DNA of 64,000 nucleotides from Micromonospora ureilytica (GTDB taxonomy: Bacteria; Actinomycetota; Actinomycetes; Mycobacteriales; Micromonosporaceae), in NCBI RefSeq assembly GCF_015751765.1, contig NZ_JADOTX010000001.1:1426001-1490000 (forward strand), written 5' to 3'. Under the pieces are notes generated by a model that saw only the letters and a list, made by a program, of their open reading frames with translations, was not told the DNA's origin and did not search any database. Positions 17,045-23,912 of the stretch are shown here, in pieces (the stretch's first letter is position 1; the number at the start of each line of letters is the position of its first letter). A program made the position numbers and the translations under genes.

Positions 17045-17265
17045 GGGCGGCCCGGTGCGAACCCAGTTTGGGGGAGCAGGTTGGGAGCAGCGGGCTGTCC
17101 TGAACGGCCTTGAACTGCGTCCAACGGCATCGAATGGCGCTCAACCGCACCCACCCCGACCTGCGGCTCCGCGTTGCCGCAGGTCAGAGTCGGCGCGGCG
17201 TCCTGTTTCCCGCGGAGTGCTCTGCGGTCTTGCGATGTAGTCGACAGCGCTCGATGTCGCCTGGT
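17045..17265. repeat. dispersed repeat R, copy 2
   Basis: Very close to copy 3 at 23575: both read GGCCCGGTG.GA.CC.G.TT before GGGGGAGCAGGTTGGGAGCA, then GCGGGCTG.CCTGAACGGCC, TGAACTGCGTCCAACGGCAT and TTGCCGCAGGTCAGAGTCGG. After CGTCCTGTTTC copies 2 and 3 part: copy 2 continues as copy 1 does (CCGCG.AGTGCTC, GTAGTCGACA), copy 3 runs into a tRNA fragment. Copy 2 is joined directly to B copy 2. Confidence 0.8.
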
Positions 17266-17490
17266 AGGTGTCTCGGTTCGCCTAACGCCACGCCTGTAGG
17301 TCTGCTGTAGATCGATGTGAAGCATTGCGGGCGAGCCTGCTGGAGTCCGTCACGGTTCCGTCATCTGAGACGCCGATCCCACGGGCAGCGCCCTGACCAG
17401 GCCCTTCAGTTTGGAGACCTCTTCGGCGAACCCGAAGGCGCCAGTGGCGGGCGCGCACTCTGCACTCAGGGTCGCTGTGCGGGTGCCGAG
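17266..17490. repeat. dispersed repeat B, copy 2 (long form)
   Basis: Starts GTGTCTCGGTTCGCCTAA and follows copy 1 through TGTAGATCGATGTGAAGC, CTGCTGGAGTCCGTCAC and the GAGAC.CCGATCCCAC lead to the core GGAGACCTCTTCGGCGAACC, with the hairpin CTTCGG-CGAAC-CCGAAG at 17421-17437. It ends 8 bases before the stop codon of the minus-strand SMI1/KNR4-like gene. Confidence 0.8.
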
Positions 17491-17497
17491 CGGGCGA

Positions 17498-18043
17498 TCA
17501 ATCGTCTCCATCAAACTCGGTTTCGTCGACGAGGCCGCCTAGGAACGTCTCGAAGTCGCGGGCGATGACCGTGATCTGGTAGTTCCACTCCTGGTCGACG
17601 TGTACGACTGTCGGCTTGCCAGGGAATCGGTAGTCGAGGGCGATCATGTCGTGGCCCGCTGAGGGGCAGTCTGCGATGTAGAGGCCGATGTCGGGGTAGC
17701 CCCACTCCGCTATCCAGAACGCGTTCCCGAGCTCGCCGCACAGGCTGAAGGAAGCAGTCCGACCGATGGCCGCCAGTCTGTACACAGCCACATAGTCTGC
17801 GGACCACGAGGTTCGGCTGGGCGAGGGGTGGGCGCCACGGGCCAACACCCCGCCGTTGTGTCGCTGGGCCAGGTCGATGTACGCAGCGGGTAGCTTGCGT
17901 CCAAGCTGCGCCTCCACCTCCCGCAGAACCTCGGCTGTGAGCGGGCTTTCCAGCGGACCGGAGGTGTCGAAGACGATCGTGGGACCGAGCACGCGCTGAC
18001 GGTAGTCGCTCAGCGCCAGTTGCAGAAACAACTTCAGCTCCAC
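17498..18043 (-). CDS. SMI1/KNR4 (SUKH) family protein
   Basis: A 181-residue protein with the SUKH layout: LTAEVLREVEAQLGRKLPAA and YIDLAQRHNGG in the N-terminal half, a middle YVAVYRLAAIG strand, WIAEWGYPDIGLYIADCPSA, GHDMIALDYRF and the closing VIARDFETFLGGLV helix. In bacteria SUKH proteins are mostly immunity proteins for polymorphic toxins, or general binding modules. No toxin gene is next to it. It is followed on the same strand, upstream, by two more small genes of immunity-like character (18185-18592 and 18733-19206). Confidence 0.85.
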   Translation of the reverse strand: MELKLFLQLALSDYRQRVLGPTIVFDTSGPLESPLTAEVLREVEAQLGRKLPAAYIDLAQRHNGGVLARGAHPSPSRTSWSADYVAVYRLAAIGRTASFSLCGELGNAFWIAEWGYPDIGLYIADCPSAGHDMIALDYRFPGKPTVVHVDQEWNYQITVIARDFETFLGGLVDETEFDGDD

Positions 18044-18184
18044 AGTCCGATGCGGTCCGCGGTGGCACGCCCGGGGCTGCCTGCTCCGCGGGACTGGCGT
18101 GCGCTGGTTGCGGGTCGCTCGCGCATCGCAGCGGCGGACGGGCCACTTATTGGTGACGATTGCGTTGCCCCGGACTTGCAGGCG

Positions 18185-18592
18185 TCAGCTGCCGCGAAGA
18201 ATCTGGTCCCGGTACTGCTGGAAGCCGTGCCATCCAGCCGTCTGAGTGGGCTCGCCGGTTAGGAACTCGCCGGTCGAGATGTCGAGAGCGCGACCACCAA
18301 CCGAGGCGACGATCCGCGCGATAACGGCCAGAACGTCGTCGCCGCCTCCACGCACGTACAACATGATCGAATCAACGGGGTCGTGCGACCCGATGTTGAG
18401 CTCGATGTGCCAAGTCGGGCCGACCAAGCGCCCCCACTCAGGATCCGAGAGATCGAGGTCCTGAAGGGTTTCAAGTAGCCACCGCCTGACATCCGGCCCG
18501 GTTCCCAACGGCGGCGGATTGAAGTCCTGCGGAAGCTGGTCAACCGACCTGGCGTCGGCTGGGGCGTCGAAGATAAGAACGTCCCAACTCAT
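18185..18592 (-). CDS. conserved hypothetical protein, immunity-like
   Basis: A 135-residue soluble protein: MSWDVLIFDAPADARSVDQL, then LPQDFNPPPLG, SDPEWGRLVGPTWHIELNIG, SIMLYVRGGGDDVLAVIARI and GRALDISTGEFL. I recall this as a widespread bacterial family of unknown function often found among immunity genes, but cannot name it. ATG at 18590-18592. It is the middle member of three small same-strand genes. Confidence 0.75.
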   Translation of the reverse strand: MSWDVLIFDAPADARSVDQLPQDFNPPPLGTGPDVRRWLLETLQDLDLSDPEWGRLVGPTWHIELNIGSHDPVDSIMLYVRGGGDDVLAVIARIVASVGGRALDISTGEFLTGEPTQTAGWHGFQQYRDQILRGS

Positions 18593-18732
18593 GGCGTCCT
18601 TCCGGCGTGCTCAGCCAACTCGGGCAGTTTACTCGTGGTCGTTGCACCACGATCCCTGCCATCCGCTCGGGCGTGTAAACGGCCGGTGCCCGCTCGGTAA
18701 GTGTGCGTTGCCGGTGCGAGTGCCCGGTACGG

Positions 18733-19206
18733 CTATGTCCAGGGCGGGAGGTGTCGGCCGATGTAGTCGCGGGCGCGGGGTCGCGGGTCATGCCAGTACT
18801 GGTTCGGCATGCGGTGGTGGTGCTTCTGGCAGAACTCAGCGAGACCTTCCGTGATCTTGAGGCGCGTGAGCGGTTGGCCTTCGAAGTTCGTGTTGACCGC
18901 CAGCAGTTGGAGCTCGGGATTCCAGCCTGAGTGGTCGAACGCCCAAGCGTCCCAGGCCGCGTAGGTGTGGATGACGTGCCGCTGGCCTGGGAGGCGCATC
19001 GCGGTTATGTCGATGGACCTGTCTGGATAGAAGTCCCGGCAAGCCCAGGCGAGGATGTGACAGGCGCCGGCAGCGAAGAAGGCCTGGTCTGTCCGGTCCC
19101 ATGCGACCCGTTGGTCTGATCGCTCGATGGGCGTTCGACGAAACGCTCCCGCTGCTCTGGCTGCCACAGCCCGGACGGTACTGGATGCGCCGACACATCC
19201 GATCAT
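18733..19206 (-). CDS. conserved hypothetical protein
   Basis: About 157 residues. The core is ERSDQRVAWDRTDQAFFAAG, ACHILAWACRDFYP, GQRHVIHTYAAWDAWAFDHS, GWNPELQLLAVN and a tail HHHRMPNQYWHDPRPRARDY. The CH, H and WAFDHSGW residues suggest a compact, possibly metal- or nucleotide-binding fold, but I know no function. The start is uncertain; ATG 19204-19206 is the nearest to the conserved part, and the true N-terminus may be lost, because the DNA just upstream is decayed. Confidence 0.6.
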   Translation of the reverse strand: MIGCVGASSTVRAVAARAAGAFRRTPIERSDQRVAWDRTDQAFFAAGACHILAWACRDFYPDRSIDITAMRLPGQRHVIHTYAAWDAWAFDHSGWNPELQLLAVNTNFEGQPLTRLKITEGLAEFCQKHHHRMPNQYWHDPRPRARDYIGRHLPPWT

Positions 19207-19283
19207 GTCCGACGGGGCGTCGCGGTGAGTAACCGGCTGTGACGCCGAAGCCGTCCGGTCGCGCCGAGTTGAGGGTATGCGCG

Positions 19284-19564
19284 TCAACGTGGTGAATCAG
19301 CAACAGCTTTCCGGGCGAGCAGATACCCCTGCGCGGGGCTGTCCGGCCCATCGGCGGGGACGCCGCCCTAGAAACGGTGGTGAAGCCAGCGTCCGTGACG
19401 TTTTGTTCCATCTCCTGCGGGGTCTGCCAGTAAAGGTCGAACTCGACACCAAGATTGGCGCTGCGGCCCGCACGTCGGACCTGACTGCTGCCGGCCTTGA
19501 ACGCGGTCACCAGATAGCCGCCCGGCTTGATGACGCGATACAGCTCGCCAAAGGCCGCTTGTCG
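19284..19564 (-). pseudogene. remnant of a class I SAM methyltransferase
   Basis: On the minus strand the frame reads AAFGELYRVIKPGGYLVTAF and KAGSSQVRRAG, then VEFDLYWQTPQEMEQNVTDA, GFTTVSRA and GKLLLIHH. That is the second half of a Rossmann methyltransferase (the E-x-x-R-V-(L/I)-K-P-G-G post-motif, then the beta6-beta7 end). The N-terminal part with the SAM loop is not recognisable upstream, so the gene is truncated. The frame also runs through the neighbouring gene antisense, which is chance. Confidence 0.5.
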
Positions 19565-19931
19565 CGATCCGCGCGACTGCGGCTTAACTGTTGGGCCCCG
19601 GTTGAGCCGTTTCGGGGGCTCGCTGACGATGAGCGGGCTCCTCGGAGCCTGGCCCGGCTCCAACGGTGCTGCCATCCCTGGATTAGTGATGTGCGTACCG
19701 GCGCCGCACGCGAAGTCGTCCAGGACCTGGCGGTCAGTCGCGGTCCAGGCGGGAAGCTGCGCTATCCACTCTTCTGCCTGCTCGGCGCTGTGGCCGCTAC
19801 CGATCAGCCATGGGCGGGCTGTCCGTTGTCCTGCCGGCGGCAGGACTGCCGTGCGTGCCTTGACAGGAAGGCGGAGCAGCAGGACAGTCGACTTATTCAT
19901 AGACGTCCAGCTATCTACGGCGAGGTGTGCC

Positions 19932-21008
19932 ATGCGGAAGTCGCTGACTGCTGTGGCCGCCATCGCTGTTGCCATGGTCGCGATGATGGCCGCGATCTCA
20001 CACGCCAGTGCGGCGAACACGGCGGCCGGGTGTCGGGTGAACTACGTCGTCACCAGCCAGTGGACCGGTGGCTTCCACGCCGACATCGCGGTCACCAACT
20101 TGGGTGACCTAGTCAACGGGTGGACGCTGCGGTTCGCGTTCCCTGCAGTCGACCAGCGGCTCACGCAAACCTGGAGCGCCACCTGGGCCCAGGCGGGCCA
20201 GCAGGTCAGCGCGACCAATCTGGGCTGGAACGCGACCCTGGGCACCATTGGCTCCGCGAACATCGGTTTCGTTGGCGCCTGGTCGGGCAGCAACCCCATA
20301 CCGGCGTCGTTTACGCTCAACGGCGTCACGTGCACCGGCGGCGTCCTGCCCAGCGTGACGCCGACCCGGACGACCACACCGCCGGTCGCTGACTACCCGG
20401 CGATCGTCACCTGGCTCAGCCCGACCGCCGGCGCGGTGTACACCACGCCGGGAACCGTCCCGCTGGCGGCGACCGCGACCGTGGGAGGCGGACACAGCAT
20501 CACCTCGGTGTCGTTCCGGGTGGACGGCGTCACGGCGGCCCGGGGGGTGAGGACGACCGGTGACCGGTACGAAGCGCTGTGGACACCACCGATCGGGGAG
20601 CCCGGCACCAGCACCACCTTCGTGCTGTACGTCTCGGCCGGCACCGACCAGTCGCTGCCTGGCGCTGCGCCGCCGCTGCTGGTCACGGTGGTGACGCCGG
20701 CGTCCACCGGCACCAACCAGCCGCCGGCGGCGGCGCTGAGCACCCCCGGCGGGCAGACCTACTTCCTCGAACCGACGACCGTCACGCTGGTCGCCGACGT
20801 CGCCGACACCGATCCCGGGGACCTCGTCACCCGGGTGGAGCTTTACCTCGGCGCAACCCGGCTGGCCGTTACGCCGACCAAAAGCGGACAGCGCTACCAG
20901 TTCCAGACGGCCCTGTCGGCCGGCACGTCGTCCACCTTCACCGTGCGGGTCCACGATTCCCACGGCGGCCTCGGCATCTCGAACCCGCTGACCTTCACCA
21001 TCCGTTAG
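19932..21008 (+). CDS. secreted CBM2 protein with Ig-like domains
   Basis: A 358-residue exported protein. Residues 1-28 are a Sec signal peptide (MRKSLTAVAAIAVAMVAMMA, cleavage near ASA-AN). Residues 30-112 form a family 2 carbohydrate-binding module, bacterial cellulose type: CRVNYVVTSQWTGGFHADIA, NGWTLRFAFP, then AQAGQQVSATNLGWN and ASFTLNGVTC, with the two cysteines at the ends of the module. A Thr/Pro linker (TPTRTTTPP) leads to two Ig-like/Big domains (about 140-235 and 240-358). There is no catalytic domain, so it probably binds cellulose or chitin outside the cell without cutting it. Confidence 0.85.
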   Translation: MRKSLTAVAAIAVAMVAMMAAISHASAANTAAGCRVNYVVTSQWTGGFHADIAVTNLGDLVNGWTLRFAFPAVDQRLTQTWSATWAQAGQQVSATNLGWNATLGTIGSANIGFVGAWSGSNPIPASFTLNGVTCTGGVLPSVTPTRTTTPPVADYPAIVTWLSPTAGAVYTTPGTVPLAATATVGGGHSITSVSFRVDGVTAARGVRTTGDRYEALWTPPIGEPGTSTTFVLYVSAGTDQSLPGAAPPLLVTVVTPASTGTNQPPAAALSTPGGQTYFLEPTTVTLVADVADTDPGDLVTRVELYLGATRLAVTPTKSGQRYQFQTALSAGTSSTFTVRVHDSHGGLGISNPLTFTIR

Positions 21009-21378
21009 CGCCTCGGCCCGGTGTCCCCACCCCTGGCGTCGCCTAGTCGTGATCCGGCTTCTGCCGCACTCGGCTGGCAAGTGAAGGTCAGCCGGACCGG
21101 CACCAGAGGGCCGCATAGACGCAAGGTGGTCGGCAGACGTCGCGTGCGCATCAAGGCCGACGCCATTGCGCAACTGCCGGACCTCGTCAAGGTGGCCCGT
21201 CGCTGCTCATCACCAGCGACGGTGCGGGCGCGCCTCCCACGCCCTGACCGACTGCTCGCCGGCCTGAACCAGGGCAAGGGCGTCAGCGCGCAGTGCTCGA
21301 AGGGGGTTCGAGATCGACAAATGTAGCCGGTTAAGTGTCCGTCCATTGTCCTGGCCACCGTATGGTTGAGTGCGGTGG
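21009..21378. other. intergenic, no recognised gene
   Basis: Open frames occur but carry no domain or start signal that I would trust. A plus-strand frame with a basic stretch RKVVGRRRVRIKADAIAQLP near 21120 is the most protein-like part. Confidence 0.3.
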
Positions 21379-21891
21379 TCAGCGCGCCGCAGTTGCGGCG
21401 AGCCGTAGGAAGACGCAGTCGATGCCATCTGGACCGGGCCGGCGGTTGCCGTCGGGCTTCCAGCCGAGTTTGCTGTAGAAGGACTGTGCGCGGGTGTTGC
21501 GTTGCCAGACCTCAAGCAGTCCTGTCGGCAGGGCAGAGTCCGTGAGGTAGTCGACGAAGCTGGTGTGCAGGCGGGCGCCGATGCCGTTGCCCCAATGGCT
21601 GGGTATTACGTGGATCTGGTAGAGCTGGCCCACCGTGCGGGCGTCTATGGTCGGCGAGTTTGGGCGTCCCATGCTCAGGATGCCGACGACCATGCCGTCT
21701 TGAGTGGCGCACTTCACCACCCGGCCCGGTGAGTGGATGGCGCGGGCCCACCCGTCATGGCGTTGCTGCGTCTGCGCCGGGTCGGCGAGGTCGTCGGGGC
21801 TGATTCCTCCGGCGATGTAGTAGGCGGTGCGCGCTTGAGTGTGCACCTCGACTATGCCTTCGACATCTACAGGCGTGGCCTGTCGGATCAT
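21379..21891 (-). CDS. GNAT family N-acetyltransferase
   Basis: A protein of about 170 residues with the GNAT fold: IRQATPVDVEGIVEVHTQA at the N-terminus, GILSMGRPN, then the acetyl-CoA loop YQIHVIPSHWGNGIGARLH and the closing LLEVWQRNTRAQSFYSKLGW with the Y/F-x-x-x-G-(W/F) end. Its substrate is unknown. Three in-frame ATGs lie at 21921, 21906 and 21891; the last matches the usual family start (MIRQAT), though none has a clear ribosome-binding site. Confidence 0.85.
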   Translation of the reverse strand: MIRQATPVDVEGIVEVHTQARTAYYIAGGISPDDLADPAQTQQRHDGWARAIHSPGRVVKCATQDGMVVGILSMGRPNSPTIDARTVGQLYQIHVIPSHWGNGIGARLHTSFVDYLTDSALPTGLLEVWQRNTRAQSFYSKLGWKPDGNRRPGPDGIDCVFLRLAATAAR

Positions 21892-22213
21892 CACGGGGGT
21901 ACCCATGCCTTCTGGTCCCATCTGCCAGTCTCGATTTATCCTGCTGGCTTGCGGCCGACAAGGTTGGCCTCAGCCCCTCAGTGAGGGCAAGCCGTATCGT
22001 GGGTCAGGAACGAGAAGTGCCCTCTGATCTGGGAAGATCTGGCTTGTCTAAGGCCCGGATCGTCCATCACAGAGAGCACTCACCGGACGCAGGCTACCGC
22101 AGCACGTCCGAAGATCCTTGGGGTCACGGGTCGTCGCTCATCACCAGGCCAGGTCTTCCCTACATTGATGCCGGCCGTGCAGTTCCGCCCGCCGGAACAG
22201 AAGTTAGCCCCGT

Positions 22214-22305
22214 CAGCTGAGACACCGATCCCACCCGCGACGCGGTGGCCAGCGCATCCTCGGTGGTGACCTCTTCGGCAGGCACGGAGGCGTCAACGAC
22301 CCTCG
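22214..22305. repeat. dispersed repeat B, copy 5 (degenerate)
   Basis: GCTGAGACACCGATCCCACC and, 30 bases on, GGTGACCTCTTCGGCAGGCA followed by GGAGGCGTCAACG match the lead and core of copies 2 and 4, but the second arm of the hairpin has decayed (CACGGAG instead of CCGAAG). The remainder of 21892-22438 shows no gene. Confidence 0.65.
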
Positions 22306-22438
22306 GGTCGGGCTGCTGAGCCGCTGGTTGCGGCCACCAACCCTCTGCTGGCGCTCGGTGATCGGGCAGGCGCAGGCTTTGGTCGCTCGGCGGGTGGTAA
22401 CTTACCGACCCCTTCATAGACGAGAAACGAGATTCGGC

Positions 22439-22867
22439 GTGATCGACTCCGAAAACGAGACCGGTTCCTCCGCGGGCTCGAAGCCTCCGCGGCGATGGGT
22501 TGGGGTGGCGGCGGCATCCGTCGTGCTGCTGGCCCTGCTGGGCGGTGGAGCCGCTTATTGGCAGTTGGCCGACCGTGGGGATGAGGATCCGGGACTGACG
22601 GGGTGCCGGTCAGCGGGGGTGTTGGTTCGGGCAGGGCAAGGGGACGTTGTGCCGGCCGATGAGGTGCAACGGGTGGGTGCGCTGTTCGAACGCTCGGCTC
22701 ACGATGACTTGAAGTCCGCTGGCGTGTTTGCGGCGGGGATGGTGCAGCGGGTGCAAGACGCTCGCAGCACCGGCCCCGGAGCTGACCTTAACCGTGCCGA
22801 GTTGGGTCGAGCTCTTCCCCGCATGGCCTCCGCCTGCGAGAGCTACCAGATCAGGGTCAAGGCATAG
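22439..22867 (+). CDS. small single-pass membrane protein, unknown
   Basis: About 142 residues. A cytoplasmic N-terminus (IDSENETGSSAGSKPPRRW) is followed by one membrane helix (VGVAAASVVLLALLGGGAAY) and an extracellular alpha-helical domain of some 95 residues with two cysteines (GCRSAGV and ASACESYQI) that may pair. The likely start is GTG at 22439. No family is recognised. Confidence 0.55.
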   Translation: MIDSENETGSSAGSKPPRRWVGVAAASVVLLALLGGGAAYWQLADRGDEDPGLTGCRSAGVLVRAGQGDVVPADEVQRVGALFERSAHDDLKSAGVFAAGMVQRVQDARSTGPGADLNRAELGRALPRMASACESYQIRVKA

Positions 22868-22964
22868 TTCAGTCGTCGGCGATTGGTTGACGCCGGATCA
22901 TCGCTTGGTCGGTCTTCATGGTCCAGCGATGTGACGGGCGCGGGTGCCCGTGCGCTCGCACGTT

Positions 22965-23165
22965 CTAGTCAGCCGCTGGGTAGCGGTCGCCCCATTTGTC
23001 AGCGAAGTCGTCGGACACGGCCCTGGCGGCGGTGGCGTTGACGGCGGTGTAGATCGATCTGATGTCATGCTTCAACTCGCGCTGGTGGACACCGGACAAC
23101 CCGCCGTGCATTCCCACTACGCCGAAGACCACTGACCGCACCGACAGCGTCCGCACATGCCGCAA
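22965..23165 (-). pseudogene. IS256-family transposase fragment
   Basis: A minus-strand stretch reads LKHDIRSIYTAVNATAARAV followed by SDDFADKWGDRYPA. The pattern '(L/I)-(Y)-TA-x(4,6)-A ... (F/L)-x-(E/D)-KWG-x-(R/K)YP' is diagnostic of the middle of IS256-type (Mutator) transposases. Both ends are missing, so it is a relic. Confidence 0.6.
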
Positions 23166-23208
23166 GGCCGGGTGAACCCCTTGTGCGGCAGTCGTTCAAA
23201 ATTACGCC

Positions 23209-23592
23209 ATGGGCGCTTCTGACGTTGTAGCGGTCGATCTCACTGCAGACGAGCGGTTCCTGTTGAGCCGAGGGCTGGGTGAGTGGGGCGGACCCGCGAG
23301 CCCAACGGAGGATTTCGCCCGGGCCATGGGGTTCGACAGCAAGGAGGACCTGTGGCGGGGCGAGGGGCGCAGACTGCGAGAGGCGCTGGATTCCGGGGGG
23401 CCGCTGACGAGGTCGCAGTGGCGAAAGGCGTTGCTGGCCCTTGAGATCGTCTTCTCGAGCGACGTAATCGGTTCGGGCTGCGACTGGTCAATCACCACTG
23501 GCATCTCTGATGAAGAGACGATCAAGCTCCTGCGAGTGGTGCAGCGAAAGTTGGGCCGCGTAATTTGGTCGGCCGCCGACGGCCCGGTGTGA
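23209..23592 (+). CDS. conserved hypothetical protein
   Basis: A 127-residue soluble, alpha-helical protein: VDLTADERFLLSRGLGEWGG, EDFARAMGFDSKEDL, LTRSQWRKALLALEIVFSSD, then IGSGCDWSITTGISDEETIK and a closing helix LRVVQRKL. The good codon bias and this pattern, which I associate with unannotated actinobacterial proteins, argue for a real gene; the function is unknown. Its last codons lie inside repeat R copy 3. Confidence 0.65.
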   Translation: MGASDVVAVDLTADERFLLSRGLGEWGGPASPTEDFARAMGFDSKEDLWRGEGRRLREALDSGGPLTRSQWRKALLALEIVFSSDVIGSGCDWSITTGISDEETIKLLRVVQRKLGRVIWSAADGPV

Positions 23593-23738
23593 GCCCGGTT
23601 GGGGGGAGCAGGTTGGGAGCAGCGGGCTGCCCTGAACGGCCGTGAACTGCGTCCAACGGCATCGAACGGCGCTCAACCGCACCCGCCCCTACCTGCGGTT
23701 TCACGTTGCCGCAGGTCAGAGTCGGTGCAGCGTCCTGT
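23575..23738. repeat. dispersed repeat R, copy 3
   Basis: Nearly identical to the first 165 bases of copy 2. It begins at the 3' end of the hypothetical gene and stops at CGTCCTG, where a tRNA 3' half begins. That junction, repeat on the left and tRNA end on the right, looks like a recombination boundary. Confidence 0.8.
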
Positions 23739-23782
23739 TTCACACCGAAGAGGTCCCTGGTTCGATACCAGCATCGCCTACC
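23739..23782 (+). other. 3' half of tRNA-Val(CAC)-like sequence, att-type remnant A
   Basis: TTCACACCGAAGAGG at 23739-23753 matches an anticodon loop with CAC, the 3' arm of its stem and the variable region; CTGGTTCGATACCAG at 23757-23771 is a T-arm, and ATCGCCTACC an acceptor 3' strand. The 5' half that should pair (GGGCGAT, D-arm, CTTCG) is absent upstream, where repeat R stands. A near copy lies at 57260. Integrative elements of actinobacteria use exactly such tRNA 3' halves as attachment sites. Confidence 0.65.
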
Positions 23783-23800
23783 CTCAGTGAGTGCAGCTCA

Positions 23801-23835
23801 GAAGCCCGTTTCCGGAATAGTCGGTAACGGGCCTT
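23801..23835 (+). terminator. terminator hairpin behind the tRNA remnant
   Basis: GCCCGTT at 23804-23810 pairs with AACGGGC at 23826-23832, with CCG/CGG extending the stem inward. The same hairpin follows the second tRNA remnant at 57321, so it was probably the terminator of the original tRNA gene. Confidence 0.6.
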
Positions 23836-23912
23836 GCTGCATGTCCGGCTTACATTGGGAGCAGATTGGGAGTAGGCCGGTCGGGTCGGACTCCGGGGTG
23901 GTGGAGCGCCGG

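Noticed and set aside
19691..19726. DDFACGAGTH on the minus strand as a methyltransferase SAM-binding motif
   Set aside because: The residues that follow are proline-rich and do not fit the fold, so I cannot link it to the methyltransferase relic downstream.
18836..20020. 394-codon minus-strand frame spanning the 18733 gene, a methyltransferase relic and the start of the CBM2 gene
   Set aside because: It crosses a strongly supported signal peptide of the CBM2 protein and shifts through unrelated pieces; only the methyltransferase-like part was kept, as a relic.
23739..23835. A complete tRNA gene at the tRNA-like sequence
   Set aside because: The D-arm, 5' anticodon stem and 5' acceptor strand are missing here and at 57260; only 3' halves exist.
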